This document shows, in pieces, positions 25,647 through 34,162 of a DNA stretch of 64,000 nucleotides. The stretch's first letter is position 1. Every line of letters starts with the position of its first letter. Location: NCBI RefSeq assembly GCF_016908195.1, contig NZ_JAFBDK010000003.1, forward strand, positions 1-64,000. Reading direction: 5' to 3'. This stretch comes from Jeotgalibacillus terrae. GTDB taxonomy: Bacteria > Bacillota > Bacilli > Bacillales > Jeotgalibacillaceae. Made by a program: the position numbers and the translations under genes. The notes beneath the pieces were generated by a model that did not search any database, had not been told where the DNA came from, and was given only the letters and a program-made list of their open reading frames with translations.

Positions 25647-25967
25647 TTAAAAAGTATATTCACTTAATAAAGACTCAAGTTTTAAAGCATACCCCATCTT
25701 ACCGTCTACTTTCAGCTTCCCAAACATGAACGCACCTGAAGCACTCAAGTCCCCTTCTATCATCTTGACCAGGTCTTTTGCACTCAGCTTCAGCGTACAA
25801 TTCGGCTGCGCAGCGCCCGCTTCTTCAATATAAGCTTCCCCATGCTTAAGCACCAGCTGCTTCGCTTCCCCATCCTTCAGCTGAAACTCATAGCGGACGT
25901 TCTCATCCTGAATCGGCTCCGGATTTGCATTCATTGCCGTTGTAATTCTTGACCATACATCTGACAT
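25647..25967 (-). CDS. SCP2 sterol-binding-domain protein
   Basis: The 106-residue protein consists of one SCP2-like domain, with NVRYEFQLKDGE, CTLKLSAKDLVKMIEGDLS and FMFGKLKVDGKMGYALKL matching the lipid-binding fold. The ligand in bacteria is unknown. ATG with AAGGGGATGG upstream. Single gene. Confidence 0.85.
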   Translation of the reverse strand: MSDVWSRITTAMNANPEPIQDENVRYEFQLKDGEAKQLVLKHGEAYIEEAGAAQPNCTLKLSAKDLVKMIEGDLSASGAFMFGKLKVDGKMGYALKLESLLSEYTF

Positions 25968-26050
25968 CTTTCCATCCCCTTTTATGAATTGAATGACTAT
26001 TCACTCATTTTATCATAAAGTTTCCTTTTAAAAATAGCTTTGTTAAAAGT

Positions 26051-26115
26051 GGCTGTTGATTTCCGCTACAATCAACAGCTGTGCTAAAACAACAATAGAC
26101 TTTAAAAACGCCTTA
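26051..26115 (+). repeat. Dispersed repeat, short core-less copy
   Basis: GGCTGTTGATTTCCGC...ACAATCAACAGCTGTG forms a perfect CTGTTGATT/AATCAACAG hairpin and keeps the right flank GCTAAAACAACAATAGACTT. The GC-rich core is missing, as at 12015. Confidence 0.75.
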
Positions 26116-26192
26116 AAAATATAAACGTCAAAAAGTGTTGATGAATGCGAGACCGACATAAGAGGAAAGCCGCTTCCAGCCTGAAGACATTA

Positions 26193-26220
26193 ATAAAAGA
26201 CCGAGATATGTATCCCGGCC
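26193..26220 (-). terminator. Terminator after the M48-ankyrin gene
   Basis: On the minus strand GGCCGGGATACATATCTCGGTC, with G-T pairs (first ten bases GGCCGGGATA), is followed by TTTTATT. Confidence 0.5.
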
Positions 26221-26228
26221 TGCGCTTC

Positions 26229-27530
26229 CTACTCTTTCATCCATTCAAAAAACTCTTCTTCATCCGCTGCGCCCACGTACTCCATCGGTGTCTCACCGTA
26301 TGGATCTGCCATAGCCGGATCTGCCCCGAATGTTGTCAGCAATGCTGCTGATTCACGGTCATCATAACTGACCACAGCCATCAGCGGTGTTGAATAGTCA
26401 TCACTGTGGTTGGGATCTGCTCCTGCTTCAAGTAAAAGCGAGAGCATCTGAGCATCACCATTATAAGCTGCATACAGCAGGGCAGTTGTCCCCTCATCAT
26501 CAGTTTCTTCAAGATCAGCACCAGCATTGATCAGCGATGCAGCCTCATCAATATCGCCACTCGCTGCAGCATTCATTAAAGGGGTTGCACCAATATCTGC
26601 GTCCTCTAAATCTTCATACATCGTATCCTCTGCAGACGTCATATCACCCGGCAGCAAGGAAGCAAACACAACACCTGCAAGCGTCAGAGTCACAATCACT
26701 GCGATGTAAGCCCCTGCAAGTCCACCAAATAACAGTCCGGCTCCAAGTAAGATTCTCCCCGGCTGCTGACTATATGTGTATGAAGTATCAGGATTCATAA
26801 ACCGCTCCACTGATAAAATTCTTTTTGGCAGCAGCGGATGAGTCGACAGAATCTCACTCAGCCAGACTGCACCGTTGGATTCAGAATGAATCTGCTCAAG
26901 GTAAGCATCCTCATTCACTTCGCTGTACATCACTTTCCCAACGCCTAAAAGTGTCAGTGCACCCTTTGCAGCTTCAGCATCCCTGATCTTATAAGCTGCC
27001 TCTCTATCACACGTATACTCACATGAACGGCTATAGGCCTGCGATAAAAATGGAATAAACTGAGCAGGTAATGTCAGGATATTCTTCCATACGTGATTGC
27101 GTTTAATATGTGCAAGTTCATGGGCAATAATAAAATCCAGTTCTCCCTGACCGTTTTGTCTCGCCAGTTCAAACACTTCCGAGTACACGACGATCATATT
27201 CCGACCGAAAAATCTTGTTGCAAAAGCATTCAGTGCACCCTCAGACTGAATGACAAAGAAGTCAGGCACTTTCTTCAGCCCCATCTCCCGTGATAAAACA
27301 GCCGCGCGCTCATATACGTCTGCAAACTGCCTTTCACTAACTCTTACACCGTTGCCCCTGATTGACCCAAGCATCAACGCATTCATGAAAAGCACAACCG
27401 CAAGTACTGCAAGCGCGATTCCTATTCCAATAATAGAGACTGCTGCTGCAATGTACACAATCACACTGAAAATGACAGACAGAATAAAATAGACAGTCTC
27501 TCTTTCTGATTTAATTTTTTGTTGATTCAA
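26229..27530 (-). CDS. M48-family membrane metalloprotease with C-terminal ankyrin repeats
   Basis: The 433-residue protein has two N-terminal membrane helices (about 12-55), a zinc protease domain with His137-Glu138-x-x-His141 in FIIAHELAHIKRNH and the third-ligand Glu in SCEYTCDREAAY, and another hydrophobic pair near 268-300. About three to four ankyrin repeats follow (about 315-433; TPLMNAAASGDIDEA, TALLYAAYNGDAQML, TPLMAVVSYDD). The protease part fits HtpX/M48. Ankyrin repeats are an unusual addition and suggest a protein-binding adaptor. Start TTG with GGAGGAAG upstream. Single gene. Confidence 0.87.
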   Translation of the reverse strand: MNQQKIKSERETVYFILSVIFSVIVYIAAAVSIIGIGIALAVLAVVLFMNALMLGSIRGNGVRVSERQFADVYERAAVLSREMGLKKVPDFFVIQSEGALNAFATRFFGRNMIVVYSEVFELARQNGQGELDFIIAHELAHIKRNHVWKNILTLPAQFIPFLSQAYSRSCEYTCDREAAYKIRDAEAAKGALTLLGVGKVMYSEVNEDAYLEQIHSESNGAVWLSEILSTHPLLPKRILSVERFMNPDTSYTYSQQPGRILLGAGLLFGGLAGAYIAVIVTLTLAGVVFASLLPGDMTSAEDTMYEDLEDADIGATPLMNAAASGDIDEAASLINAGADLEETDDEGTTALLYAAYNGDAQMLSLLLEAGADPNHSDDYSTPLMAVVSYDDRESAALLTTFGADPAMADPYGETPMEYVGAADEEEFFEWMKE

Positions 27531-27701
27531 TGTTCTTCCTCCCGGATATGTATGATATTGACAAGCATTTCTAAATATTAGCTGATCCCCTTAAAAAATA
27601 CAATATGAAAATCGTATTCAAAGCTGAATCATCCGTTCAGATTCAAATCAATCTTATATATGTGATAGGATAGATTTATCAGGTTTGAAAAGAGGATCGG
27701 T

Positions 27702-28130
27702 ATGGAACATATCAGAACAAGAACGAAAAGAGTCACCAAAAAAGGTGTTGTCGGGATTCACAAATACGATATCCGTAAAGAGAACGAAACATATTATGTA
27801 TTTTTCAGTTCAAAATCCCAAAACAGTCATCATTACAGTGATGAAGAAATACTGGGGGAATATGATTCGCTTGATAGAGCACAAAGCTATTTGAAGGAGC
27901 AGATGGGTGCTTTCGATTCAAAACCGCTCTCATTTAAAGTGGGATTCAGTGTAGCTAATCTGATCGTCTCTTTAATTGCCGGATTTTTCTTATACCGGTT
28001 CAGTGAAGATCTGCTAACAGATATGGGCATGGCAGCCGATACTGCTCAACTGGCGGGTATGATGTCAGGAGTAGTCGTGACCTTTATATGCCTGCTGATC
28101 ATCAACCGGATTTTAAGCCGCCTGGGCTGA
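27702..28130 (+). CDS. Hypothetical membrane protein
   Basis: The 142-residue protein has a polar N-terminal half (1-75, rich in Lys, Tyr and Ser) and two membrane helices (about 80-98 and 117-137). AGAGGATCGG precedes the ATG. I do not recognise a family. Confidence 0.65.
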   Translation: MEHIRTRTKRVTKKGVVGIHKYDIRKENETYYVFFSSKSQNSHHYSDEEILGEYDSLDRAQSYLKEQMGAFDSKPLSFKVGFSVANLIVSLIAGFFLYRFSEDLLTDMGMAADTAQLAGMMSGVVVTFICLLIINRILSRLG

Positions 28131-28160
28131 TGAATTCAGTCATTTCACTGCTGTTCGTGG

Positions 28161-28166
28161 TATAAT
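28161..28166 (+). promoter_or_regulatory. Extended -10 promoter of the Fic module
   Basis: TGGTATAAT provides an extended -10 about 40 bp before the small antitoxin-like gene. No good -35 is seen. Confidence 0.5.
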
Positions 28167-28208
28167 AAAGGCAGATCAATGAACTCATTTAAAGGTGGGA
28201 ACCGCTGA

Positions 28209-28376
28209 ATGAAAGATGTGAAAATCGAATCACCGGAGTTTAGACGGATTATGAAGAATCTGCATTTGGAAAACCTGTCTTTAAATGAAGGACTGCAGGA
28301 GAAAGTACTTGAAACAGTAAACGCAGATAAGCCGATTACACCGGCTGTGATCAGGGATTTGCTGTCGCGTGGATAA
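28209..28376 (+). CDS. Small antitoxin-like protein upstream of Fic
   Basis: This 55-residue gene begins MKDVKIESPEF and ends AVIRDLLSRG. AAAGGTGGG lies upstream and its stop overlaps the fic start by 8 nt, so translation is coupled. The middle, NLHLENLSLNEGLQEKVLE, resembles the inhibitory helix of VbhA-type Fic antitoxins, which carry [ST]xxxE[GN]. Here the Ser is one position off, so the match is only approximate. The C-terminal ADKPITPAVIRDLL also fits the VbhA layout. Likely role: keeps the Fic enzyme inactive. Confidence 0.72.
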   Translation: MKDVKIESPEFRRIMKNLHLENLSLNEGLQEKVLETVNADKPITPAVIRDLLSRG

Positions 28377-28953
28377 GTATATCAGCAGTGAAAATGATGA
28401 TTTCCTGCTGAAGCATAACCTGCTTGGCGTCACGGATGAAGAATCACTCATGGAAGCTGAAGCACTTACGTTTTCTCTGCGCGCAGCAGAATTTGTGAGA
28501 AAGCAATATGAGGTTTCTTCCTTTGATGTACAGAGCTTTAAAGATTTGCACCGGCACTTTTTTCAGGATATTTACCCGTTTGCAGGTAAGTTCAGAACTG
28601 TGCAGCTAATGAAAGGTAACACCCGTTTTTGTCAGGCACAATACTTAGACAGCTATGCTGACCGGATATTTAAAGCCATTGCAGATGAAAAGGATTGGCA
28701 TACGCTTGAAGAAGCCGCTGAAAGACTTGCTTATTTCAAGTCAGAGCTGAATATGCTTCACCCTTTTCGTGAAGGAAATGGCAGGACCATCCGCTCCTTT
28801 CTCCATGAATATGCCCGTTCCAAAAACATCGAATGGCAGTACGATCAGCTCGACAGAACTGAATATATTCAGGCAATGATACGCGCCGTCACTGACCCGG
28901 CTGATTTGCAAAAACTCTTTATGCAGACAATCAGTTTCATCAGACAACCCTGA
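28369..28953 (+). CDS. fic: Fic-domain adenylyltransferase (class I, toxin-like)
   Basis: The 194-residue Fic protein has the complete motif HPFREGNGRTIR (catalytic His131) and the flap region KFRTVQLMKGNTRFC. Fic enzymes transfer AMP from ATP onto target hydroxyls; toxin members modify targets such as gyrase or topoisomerase IV. No inhibitory motif is apparent in the protein itself, which fits class I Fic proteins controlled by a separate small antitoxin. Start GTG overlapping the antitoxin-like gene. Ends at a strong terminator shared with the convergent kinase gene. Confidence 0.9.
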   Translation: MDKYISSENDDFLLKHNLLGVTDEESLMEAEALTFSLRAAEFVRKQYEVSSFDVQSFKDLHRHFFQDIYPFAGKFRTVQLMKGNTRFCQAQYLDSYADRIFKAIADEKDWHTLEEAAERLAYFKSELNMLHPFREGNGRTIRSFLHEYARSKNIEWQYDQLDRTEYIQAMIRAVTDPADLQKLFMQTISFIRQP

Positions 28954-28988
28954 AAAAAACGTTCAGCCTTATGACTGAACGTTTTTTT
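28953..28988. terminator. Bidirectional terminator between fic and histidine kinase
   Basis: AAAAAAACGTTCAG...CTGAACGTTTTTTT is symmetrical and suited to stop both convergent genes. Confidence 0.9.
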
Positions 28989-30438
28989 AATACGGTAACA
29001 CCAGTTCCACTGTTGTACCTGCCCCCGGCACACTCGAGATATTCATCTCGCCGTGATGAAGCTTCATGATATTCAGACACACTGGAATTCCGAGTCCGTT
29101 CCCTGTTGGCTTTGTCGTATAAAAAGGGGTATCAATTTTTTTCAGTACTTCTTCAGGCATCCCAGGCCCATCATCTTTCACTATAATCGCCATTTTCTTT
29201 TCTTCATAGCGATACGAAATATGAATGCGGCCTCCGCGATTCATCGCTTCAACTGCATTCTTTAATACATTCATAACGACCTGCTTGATCTGGTTTCCCT
29301 CACATAACACTTCTGCAGAAGGATGATGGCCATTGCAGCTCAGCTCAATATTTTTCATCGTAAATTCCGGCTTGAGGAATTCACAGACACTGCGCACAAG
29401 TTCCTCAATTTTTAACGGCATCAATTGAGCTTTTTTAGGCTTTGCGAGCATCATTAATTCATTGACAGTGTGTTCAATCCGGTCAATTTCTGATTTGATG
29501 ACAGAAATATAGGTCTTTTTATTGGTCGCAGTCTCCCCTTCTTCAAGCAGTGCAGTAAACCCTTTCAATGAAGTAAGCGGATTACGGATCTCATGCGCAA
29601 TTCCGGCGGCAAGCTCACCTAAAACAGATAACTTTTCTGACCTGAGAACGAGCTGCTCCGCTTCTTTTGCATGCGTAATATCATGGCTCACAAAAATAAA
29701 CGTTGCCTGACCTGAGTCATTCACGAATGGGAAAATCTGCGTGTTCGTCCACCTGGTTTCCCCATCTTTATTTTCTGTCTGGATTTCCCCCGACCAGATC
29801 TCACCCTGGTACACGGTCTCCCACATCGCCTCATAAAATGAATCCGGATGACACCTGGCATTCAGAACATCCAGACTTTTCCCGATTATATCCACAGGCC
29901 TGTGCTTCATCAGCTGACCAAACTGTTCGTTAGCATATAAAATATTCCGATCACGATCAATAATGGTGACAATTGAAGACTGGTCGAGCACATGTTTTAA
30001 ATAATTCAATTCACTGACTGAGAGTTTGAGTTTTTGTTCAGTCTCTTTCAGCTTTTCTTCCACCTCAACACGTTCTGTTACATCCACTTTATAAGTGAAA
30101 TAACGACTCGGCTTCCCCTCTTGATTAAGCAACGGAACAATCGTTGAGTTTACCCAGTAGGGTGAACCATCTTTTTTTCTGTTCAGAAGCTCTACCTGCC
30201 AGATGTTACCCTGACTGATCTGCTTCATAGCCTCTGCTAATTTTTCCGGATCATGAGATTCATGAAGAAGCTTTGAAAAATGTGCGTTGATCATTTCTTC
30301 AGAAGAATATTGTGTCGCGCGGCAAAAATTTTCATTTACATATTCAAAATGTCCACTGAGATCTAAGAAAGCAACAATCAAGTGATGGTCAACGGCAGTT
30401 ATGATGTTTTCAATCGCTAAAGAATCTGAGTAGGGCAT
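28987..30438 (-). CDS. PAS-PAS sensor histidine kinase (sporulation-kinase-like)
   Basis: The 483-residue protein lacks membrane segments. Two PAS/PAC units (about 10-125 and 145-260) precede a HisKA domain with the phospho-acceptor His282 in GIAHEIRNPLTSLKGF and an ATPase domain with N-box MNVLKNAVEAMNRGG, G1 KDDGPGMP and G2 NGLGIPVC. The domain order and the orphan status (no response regulator nearby) fit the KinA/KinE-type kinases that feed the sporulation phosphorelay, but the partner is not shown here. The ATG has AAAGGAA upstream; the 34-codon extension is unlikely. Confidence 0.88.
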   Translation of the reverse strand: MPYSDSLAIENIITAVDHHLIVAFLDLSGHFEYVNENFCRATQYSSEEMINAHFSKLLHESHDPEKLAEAMKQISQGNIWQVELLNRKKDGSPYWVNSTIVPLLNQEGKPSRYFTYKVDVTERVEVEEKLKETEQKLKLSVSELNYLKHVLDQSSIVTIIDRDRNILYANEQFGQLMKHRPVDIIGKSLDVLNARCHPDSFYEAMWETVYQGEIWSGEIQTENKDGETRWTNTQIFPFVNDSGQATFIFVSHDITHAKEAEQLVLRSEKLSVLGELAAGIAHEIRNPLTSLKGFTALLEEGETATNKKTYISVIKSEIDRIEHTVNELMMLAKPKKAQLMPLKIEELVRSVCEFLKPEFTMKNIELSCNGHHPSAEVLCEGNQIKQVVMNVLKNAVEAMNRGGRIHISYRYEEKKMAIIVKDDGPGMPEEVLKKIDTPFYTTKPTGNGLGIPVCLNIMKLHHGEMNISSVPGAGTTVELVLPY

Positions 30439-30582
30439 TGGTTCGTTCCTTTTTTTACTAATTATACTACGCTGATTAGGTATATTTGAAAAGAGTAATT
30501 TGACAATTTTTTTATAAAAGTAATGATCAAAGGCTCCCAATTGCAGTCATATCAAGGAAAAACATACATCTATTTTATTTCT

Positions 30583-31068
30583 TTAAATTTGAATAGGATT
30601 TCCTATCCTTTTCAACCGCTCAGATAAAATAAACCCAATCGTCGCACCACTGATACTCGATACTAAAAATGCCGGCATAAAAAAGAAAGCACCCGCTTCT
30701 GTACCCATTAAAATGGCGGCATACGGTACAGCAATCAATGACGCGAGAATACCTGTGCCAATCACTTCGCCCACTGCTGCTGCCCACACCCGGCCGCTCC
30801 ACATATAGAAAAGACCCGCAAGTGCCGCACCAATCATGCCGCCCGGAAATGCAAGCAGTGAACCAGTACCTGTCAATATCCGGACAAGCCCCGTTACAAA
30901 AGCGACCACAATAGCAGGGCCCGGACCAAATAAAACTGCTGCGATGACGTTTACAGCATGCTGAACCGGATAAGCACGCGCTACACCGGCCGGGAATGAG
31001 ACAAACGCTGATCCGGCTACTGCAATGGCGACCAGCATAGCCATGATGACAAGCTTCTTTGTATTCAT
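30583..31068 (-). CDS. thiW: Thiamin-precursor ECF transporter substrate-binding subunit ThiW
   Basis: The 161-residue membrane protein has about five hydrophobic helices. PVQHAVNVIAAVLFGPGPAI and GSLLAFPGGMIGAALAGLFY (20 residues each) match ThiW, the predicted thiazole-uptake S component. It starts in the stop of thiE (TGATG) behind GGAGGAAGC. The co-encoded ThiM (thiazole kinase) supports a thiazole substrate. The shared ECF energising module is not in this window. Confidence 0.9.
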   Translation of the reverse strand: MNTKKLVIMAMLVAIAVAGSAFVSFPAGVARAYPVQHAVNVIAAVLFGPGPAIVVAFVTGLVRILTGTGSLLAFPGGMIGAALAGLFYMWSGRVWAAAVGEVIGTGILASLIAVPYAAILMGTEAGAFFFMPAFLVSSISGATIGFILSERLKRIGNPIQI

Positions 31069-31709
31069 CAGCTTCCTCCTTTATATGCGTTCAGTATGTG
31101 TTTTACTTCCTGCTCTGCATTGTCCGATTCAGCAATCGCTGAGATCACAGCGACGCCTTCTGCACCTGCATCCCAGACAGGTCCTGCATTCAGTGAAGTG
31201 ATGCCGCCTATTCCAATCACCGGTGTATCAGGAAAACGCTCTCTGACCTTGAGAATTTTTGTCACACCTGATGGTTCTTTAGCATCTGATTTGCTTTTTG
31301 TACCATAGACAGGGCCCATTCCCAGATAATCAGCACCATTTTTAATTGCATTTTCTGCTTCTTCGACTGAATGAACAGACACACCAAGGATCATATTCTT
31401 TCCTATTCTTTTCTTTACAGCAGCAGCGTCAGCATCCTCCTGCCCCACATGAATACCGTCAGCATTGATGTCACAGGCAAGTGCTACATCATCATTTACA
31501 ATAAACGGAACATTCCGTGCGCGGCACAATTTCTGGCATTGCAGCGCAAAATCCTTTAATGCCTGTCCTGTGAGTGCACCTGTTCCTTTTTCTCTTAATT
31601 GAAAATGACTGATTCCCCCTTCAAGCGCTTCTCCAAGTATGTGCAGCGGGTCTCTCCGCCCTGCATTTGCTGTACCAAGAATGAAATAAACGGATGGCTT
31701 ATTGAACAT
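31068..31709 (-). CDS. thiE: Thiamin phosphate synthase
   Basis: ThiE joins HMP pyrophosphate and thiazole phosphate to give thiamin phosphate. The 213-residue TIM-barrel protein has FQLREKGTGA, FIVNDDVALA, DGIHVGQEDADAA, LGVSVHSVEEA and YLGMGPVYGTKSK, all conserved ThiE motifs. It overlaps thiD by 11 nt and thiW by 1 nt in the thiamin operon. Confidence 0.96.
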   Translation of the reverse strand: MFNKPSVYFILGTANAGRRDPLHILGEALEGGISHFQLREKGTGALTGQALKDFALQCQKLCRARNVPFIVNDDVALACDINADGIHVGQEDADAAAVKKRIGKNMILGVSVHSVEEAENAIKNGADYLGMGPVYGTKSKSDAKEPSGVTKILKVRERFPDTPVIGIGGITSLNAGPVWDAGAEGVAVISAIAESDNAEQEVKHILNAYKGGS

Positions 31710-32523
31710 AACGGATCATCTCCTTTTGTGCATAACGTCTATAAGCGCCGTGGTTAGTCGGTCCATGGCCGGCACCTATATTCAAAGCGTGTTCAATGGC
31801 ACTTTGGATAAATTGCTTCGCTGTCAGGAAGGCTTCCGGAAAAGAATGTCCTTTAGCCATTTCAGCAGTAAGTGCTGCTGAAAATGTACATCCTGTGCCA
31901 TGCGTGTGCTTCGTCTGAATCCGTGGTGACTTCAATACAAGCGTGCCGCCGTGCTGATCAAGATAAAAATCTTCTGTAAAATCAGGGTTCTTTCCATGCC
32001 CCCCTTTGATCAGCACGCCATTCACACCGCTTTGAAGAATCTTCTCAGCAGCCTCATGTCTTGTCATATCATTATGGATATGAATACCGCTTAATGATTC
32101 AGCTTCAGGAATATTCGGTGTGACAACAGCTGCAAGAGGAAGAAGATCCTGAAGAATTGCATCTTTTGCATCCTCCTGCAACAGGCTCGCACCTCCTTTG
32201 GCAATCATGACAGGATCGACAATCAGGTTCTGCCATTTATAATGTCTGATCGCGGTTGTCACTGTCTGAATCGTTTCAGCATCAAAGAGCATTCCGGTTT
32301 TAAGTGCCGCAATCTGAAAATCCTCACCGACTGCCTGCAGCTGCTTTTCAATCGTCGGAACTGGAACAGGTGCAACGTCTGTGACACCCAGTGTGTTCTG
32401 TGCTGTCACTGCTGTAACCACTGATGTTCCGAACACAGAAAGTTCCTGAAAGGTCTTTATATCCGCCTGAATACCCGCTCCGCCTCCGGAATCTGAACCG
32501 GCAATCGTCAGTACCTGTTTCAT
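31699..32523 (-). CDS. thiD: Hydroxymethylpyrimidine (phosphate) kinase
   Basis: ThiD phosphorylates HMP and HMP-P. The 274-residue ribokinase-fold protein starts MKQVLTIAGSDSGGGAGIQAD and carries VTAQNTLGV, DPVMIAKGG, NIPEAESLSG and the anion-hole motif THGTGCTFSAAL. Start ATG overlaps the thiM stop by 4 nt. It could also be a pyridoxal-type kinase, but the operon favours thiamin. Confidence 0.94.
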   Translation of the reverse strand: MKQVLTIAGSDSGGGAGIQADIKTFQELSVFGTSVVTAVTAQNTLGVTDVAPVPVPTIEKQLQAVGEDFQIAALKTGMLFDAETIQTVTTAIRHYKWQNLIVDPVMIAKGGASLLQEDAKDAILQDLLPLAAVVTPNIPEAESLSGIHIHNDMTRHEAAEKILQSGVNGVLIKGGHGKNPDFTEDFYLDQHGGTLVLKSPRIQTKHTHGTGCTFSAALTAEMAKGHSFPEAFLTAKQFIQSAIEHALNIGAGHGPTNHGAYRRYAQKEMIRYVQ

Positions 32524-33287
32524 CCCAATCTGCCTCCCGTTTGACATTTACTTTCATTGATGGTGGCGATCGCATTGATAAAAGCGATTTGAAAGCTTCC
32601 CGGTTTTTCGGAAATAGCAGCCGCTCTTTCACCAGCTTCCCCGTAGAATTGAACAGCTTCCGACACAGCATCTGCTGTTTTCTCCACACTCAGAAAAGCA
32701 GCTGTCACACTTGACAGGAGACAGCCCATACCTGTGACTGACGCCATAACCGGGTGACCGGCATGAATGTCATGTACGACATCTCCGTCTGTTACAATAT
32801 CGGTTTCTCCAGTCACAGCCACGATGAGTCCATATTTCCTGGCAGCCTTTACAGCAAGGTCACGCAGGTCAACATCACCTTCTCCTGCATCAACCCCCTT
32901 TGCAGACCAGTCTGTACGCATGATTGCTGCCAGTTCACCGGCATTGCACCTGAGCGCTGTCACGTTTACTTCTTCTAGGATTCTATCTATTACTGACAAA
33001 CGGTAAGCTGTTGCACCGGCTCCTACAGGATCGAGCACAACAGGAACACCCTTTTCATTAGCAGCTCGTCCGGCAGCAATCATACTTTCAACAGAACGCT
33101 GATTAAGGGTACCTATATTCAGTGACAGGGCATCTGCAACAGCAGCCAGTTCCTTCACTTCTTCGATCTCATCCCCCATTACTGGAGAAGCCCCGAGTGA
33201 AAGCAGTCCATTCGCCTGAAAATTAGCCACCACGTAGTTAGTGATACAGTGAATTAGCGGTTTCTTTTCTCTCACCTGTTGAATCAT
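32520..33287 (-). CDS. thiM: Hydroxyethylthiazole kinase
   Basis: ThiM phosphorylates the thiazole moiety for salvage. The 255-residue protein has LIHCITNYVVANFQANGLLS (20 residues), the ASPVMGDEIEE motif, LDPVGAGATAYR, CNAGELAAI and VTGMGCLLSSV, typical ThiM signatures. ATG at 33287 is preceded by AAAGGAGCG inside the tenA end; the long in-frame extension overlaps tenA and is rejected. Confidence 0.95.
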   Translation of the reverse strand: MIQQVREKKPLIHCITNYVVANFQANGLLSLGASPVMGDEIEEVKELAAVADALSLNIGTLNQRSVESMIAAGRAANEKGVPVVLDPVGAGATAYRLSVIDRILEEVNVTALRCNAGELAAIMRTDWSAKGVDAGEGDVDLRDLAVKAARKYGLIVAVTGETDIVTDGDVVHDIHAGHPVMASVTGMGCLLSSVTAAFLSVEKTADAVSEAVQFYGEAGERAAAISEKPGSFQIAFINAIATINESKCQTGGRLG

Positions 33288-33288
33288 C

Positions 33289-33966
33289 TTACACACGCTC
33301 CTTTGTTTGGATTGTCCAGAATTCCATCGTCCAAGCCTGCTCCCAGAAGTTCCATTCATAATAACTGCTTCTTCTGAAGTGAGTCTTCAGCTCTTTTATT
33401 CTTTCATCAGAAAGACCTTCAGCCAGATCATTCATTCTGTTCATCTGTTCTTTTACCAGCTCTCCAAACCATTCAGAACCATAAGTCCCGATCCATTTCT
33501 GATAGATTGGATGGTCAGGGTCAGCACCTTTTAATCTTTCTCCAATCTCATAATAGAGCCAGTAACAGGGCAGGATTGCTGCAAGTACATCTGCCAGATC
33601 CCCTTCAGCCGAACGGTACATATGAGAAACATAAGCATAAGAGGTCGGCGAAGGTTCAAAGGCTTTCCAGTCTTCTTCGGTCACACCAAGCAATTCCATA
33701 AATGATTTATGAAGTGCCAATTCTGCCGCGCACGTCTGCTCTGAATGGTGTGCAAAGCTTTTCGTTGTCTCCAGATCCAGGGCTTTCACTGCCCCGATTG
33801 CCTGAACTTTTGCAAAATGCGTTAAATAATACGCATCCTGCATTACATAAAACTTAAAAACATCAAGTGGCAGGGTCCCATCAGCAATCCCTTTTACAAA
33901 AGGATGCGCAAAGCTTGCTTCCCAAAGCTGATTACATTCTTCTCTTACTTCAGTACAAAATGTCAT
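33289..33966 (-). CDS. tenA: Aminopyrimidine aminohydrolase (TenA, thiaminase II)
   Basis: TenA salvages degraded thiamin by hydrolysing aminomethyl-HMP to HMP. The 225-residue helical protein has catalytic Cys134 in LPCYWLYYEIG and the C-terminal Glu in YEWNFWEQAW, plus YVMQDAYYLTHF. ATG after GGAGGAGTGACATGT. First gene of the operon, directly behind a TPP riboswitch and terminator; the apparent upstream coding extension is the riboswitch itself. Confidence 0.95.
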   Translation of the reverse strand: MTFCTEVREECNQLWEASFAHPFVKGIADGTLPLDVFKFYVMQDAYYLTHFAKVQAIGAVKALDLETTKSFAHHSEQTCAAELALHKSFMELLGVTEEDWKAFEPSPTSYAYVSHMYRSAEGDLADVLAAILPCYWLYYEIGERLKGADPDHPIYQKWIGTYGSEWFGELVKEQMNRMNDLAEGLSDERIKELKTHFRRSSYYEWNFWEQAWTMEFWTIQTKERV

Positions 33967-33996
33967 ACATGTCACTCCTCCAATTAATATTTGCCA

Positions 33997-34033
33997 ATAA
34001 AAAACGCCGCTTCCCAAAGATGGGAAGCGACGT
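33997..34033 (-). terminator. Riboswitch-controlled terminator before tenA
   Basis: In the transcript CGTCGCTTCCCATC...GGGAAGCGGCG is followed by TTTTTT, between the TPP aptamer and tenA. Confidence 0.85.
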
Positions 34034-34046
34034 ATATAAATAGGTT

Positions 34047-34143
34047 CATACGTCCACTTCCCTACGCTGGTATGATCCAGATCAGGTTCAAAGGGTCCGG
34101 ACTTCAAGTCCGTCTCAGCCGGTATAACCGGCTCCCCCAGTGG
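34047..34143 (-). ncRNA. TPP riboswitch of the tenA-thiMDE-thiW operon
   Basis: The minus strand has the THI-box order: CTGGGGGAGCC, GGCTGAGA, the variable P3 stem, CCCTTTGAACCTGATCTGGA, and CCAGCGTAGGGAAGT. TPP binding is expected to favour the terminator downstream and lower salvage gene expression. Confidence 0.97.
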
Positions 34144-34162
34144 GTTTAACTTTATTCAGTTT

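Noticed and set aside
33967-34107. N-terminal extension of TenA
   Set aside because: The extra codons translate the terminator and TPP aptamer; the ATG at 33966 has the ribosome site.
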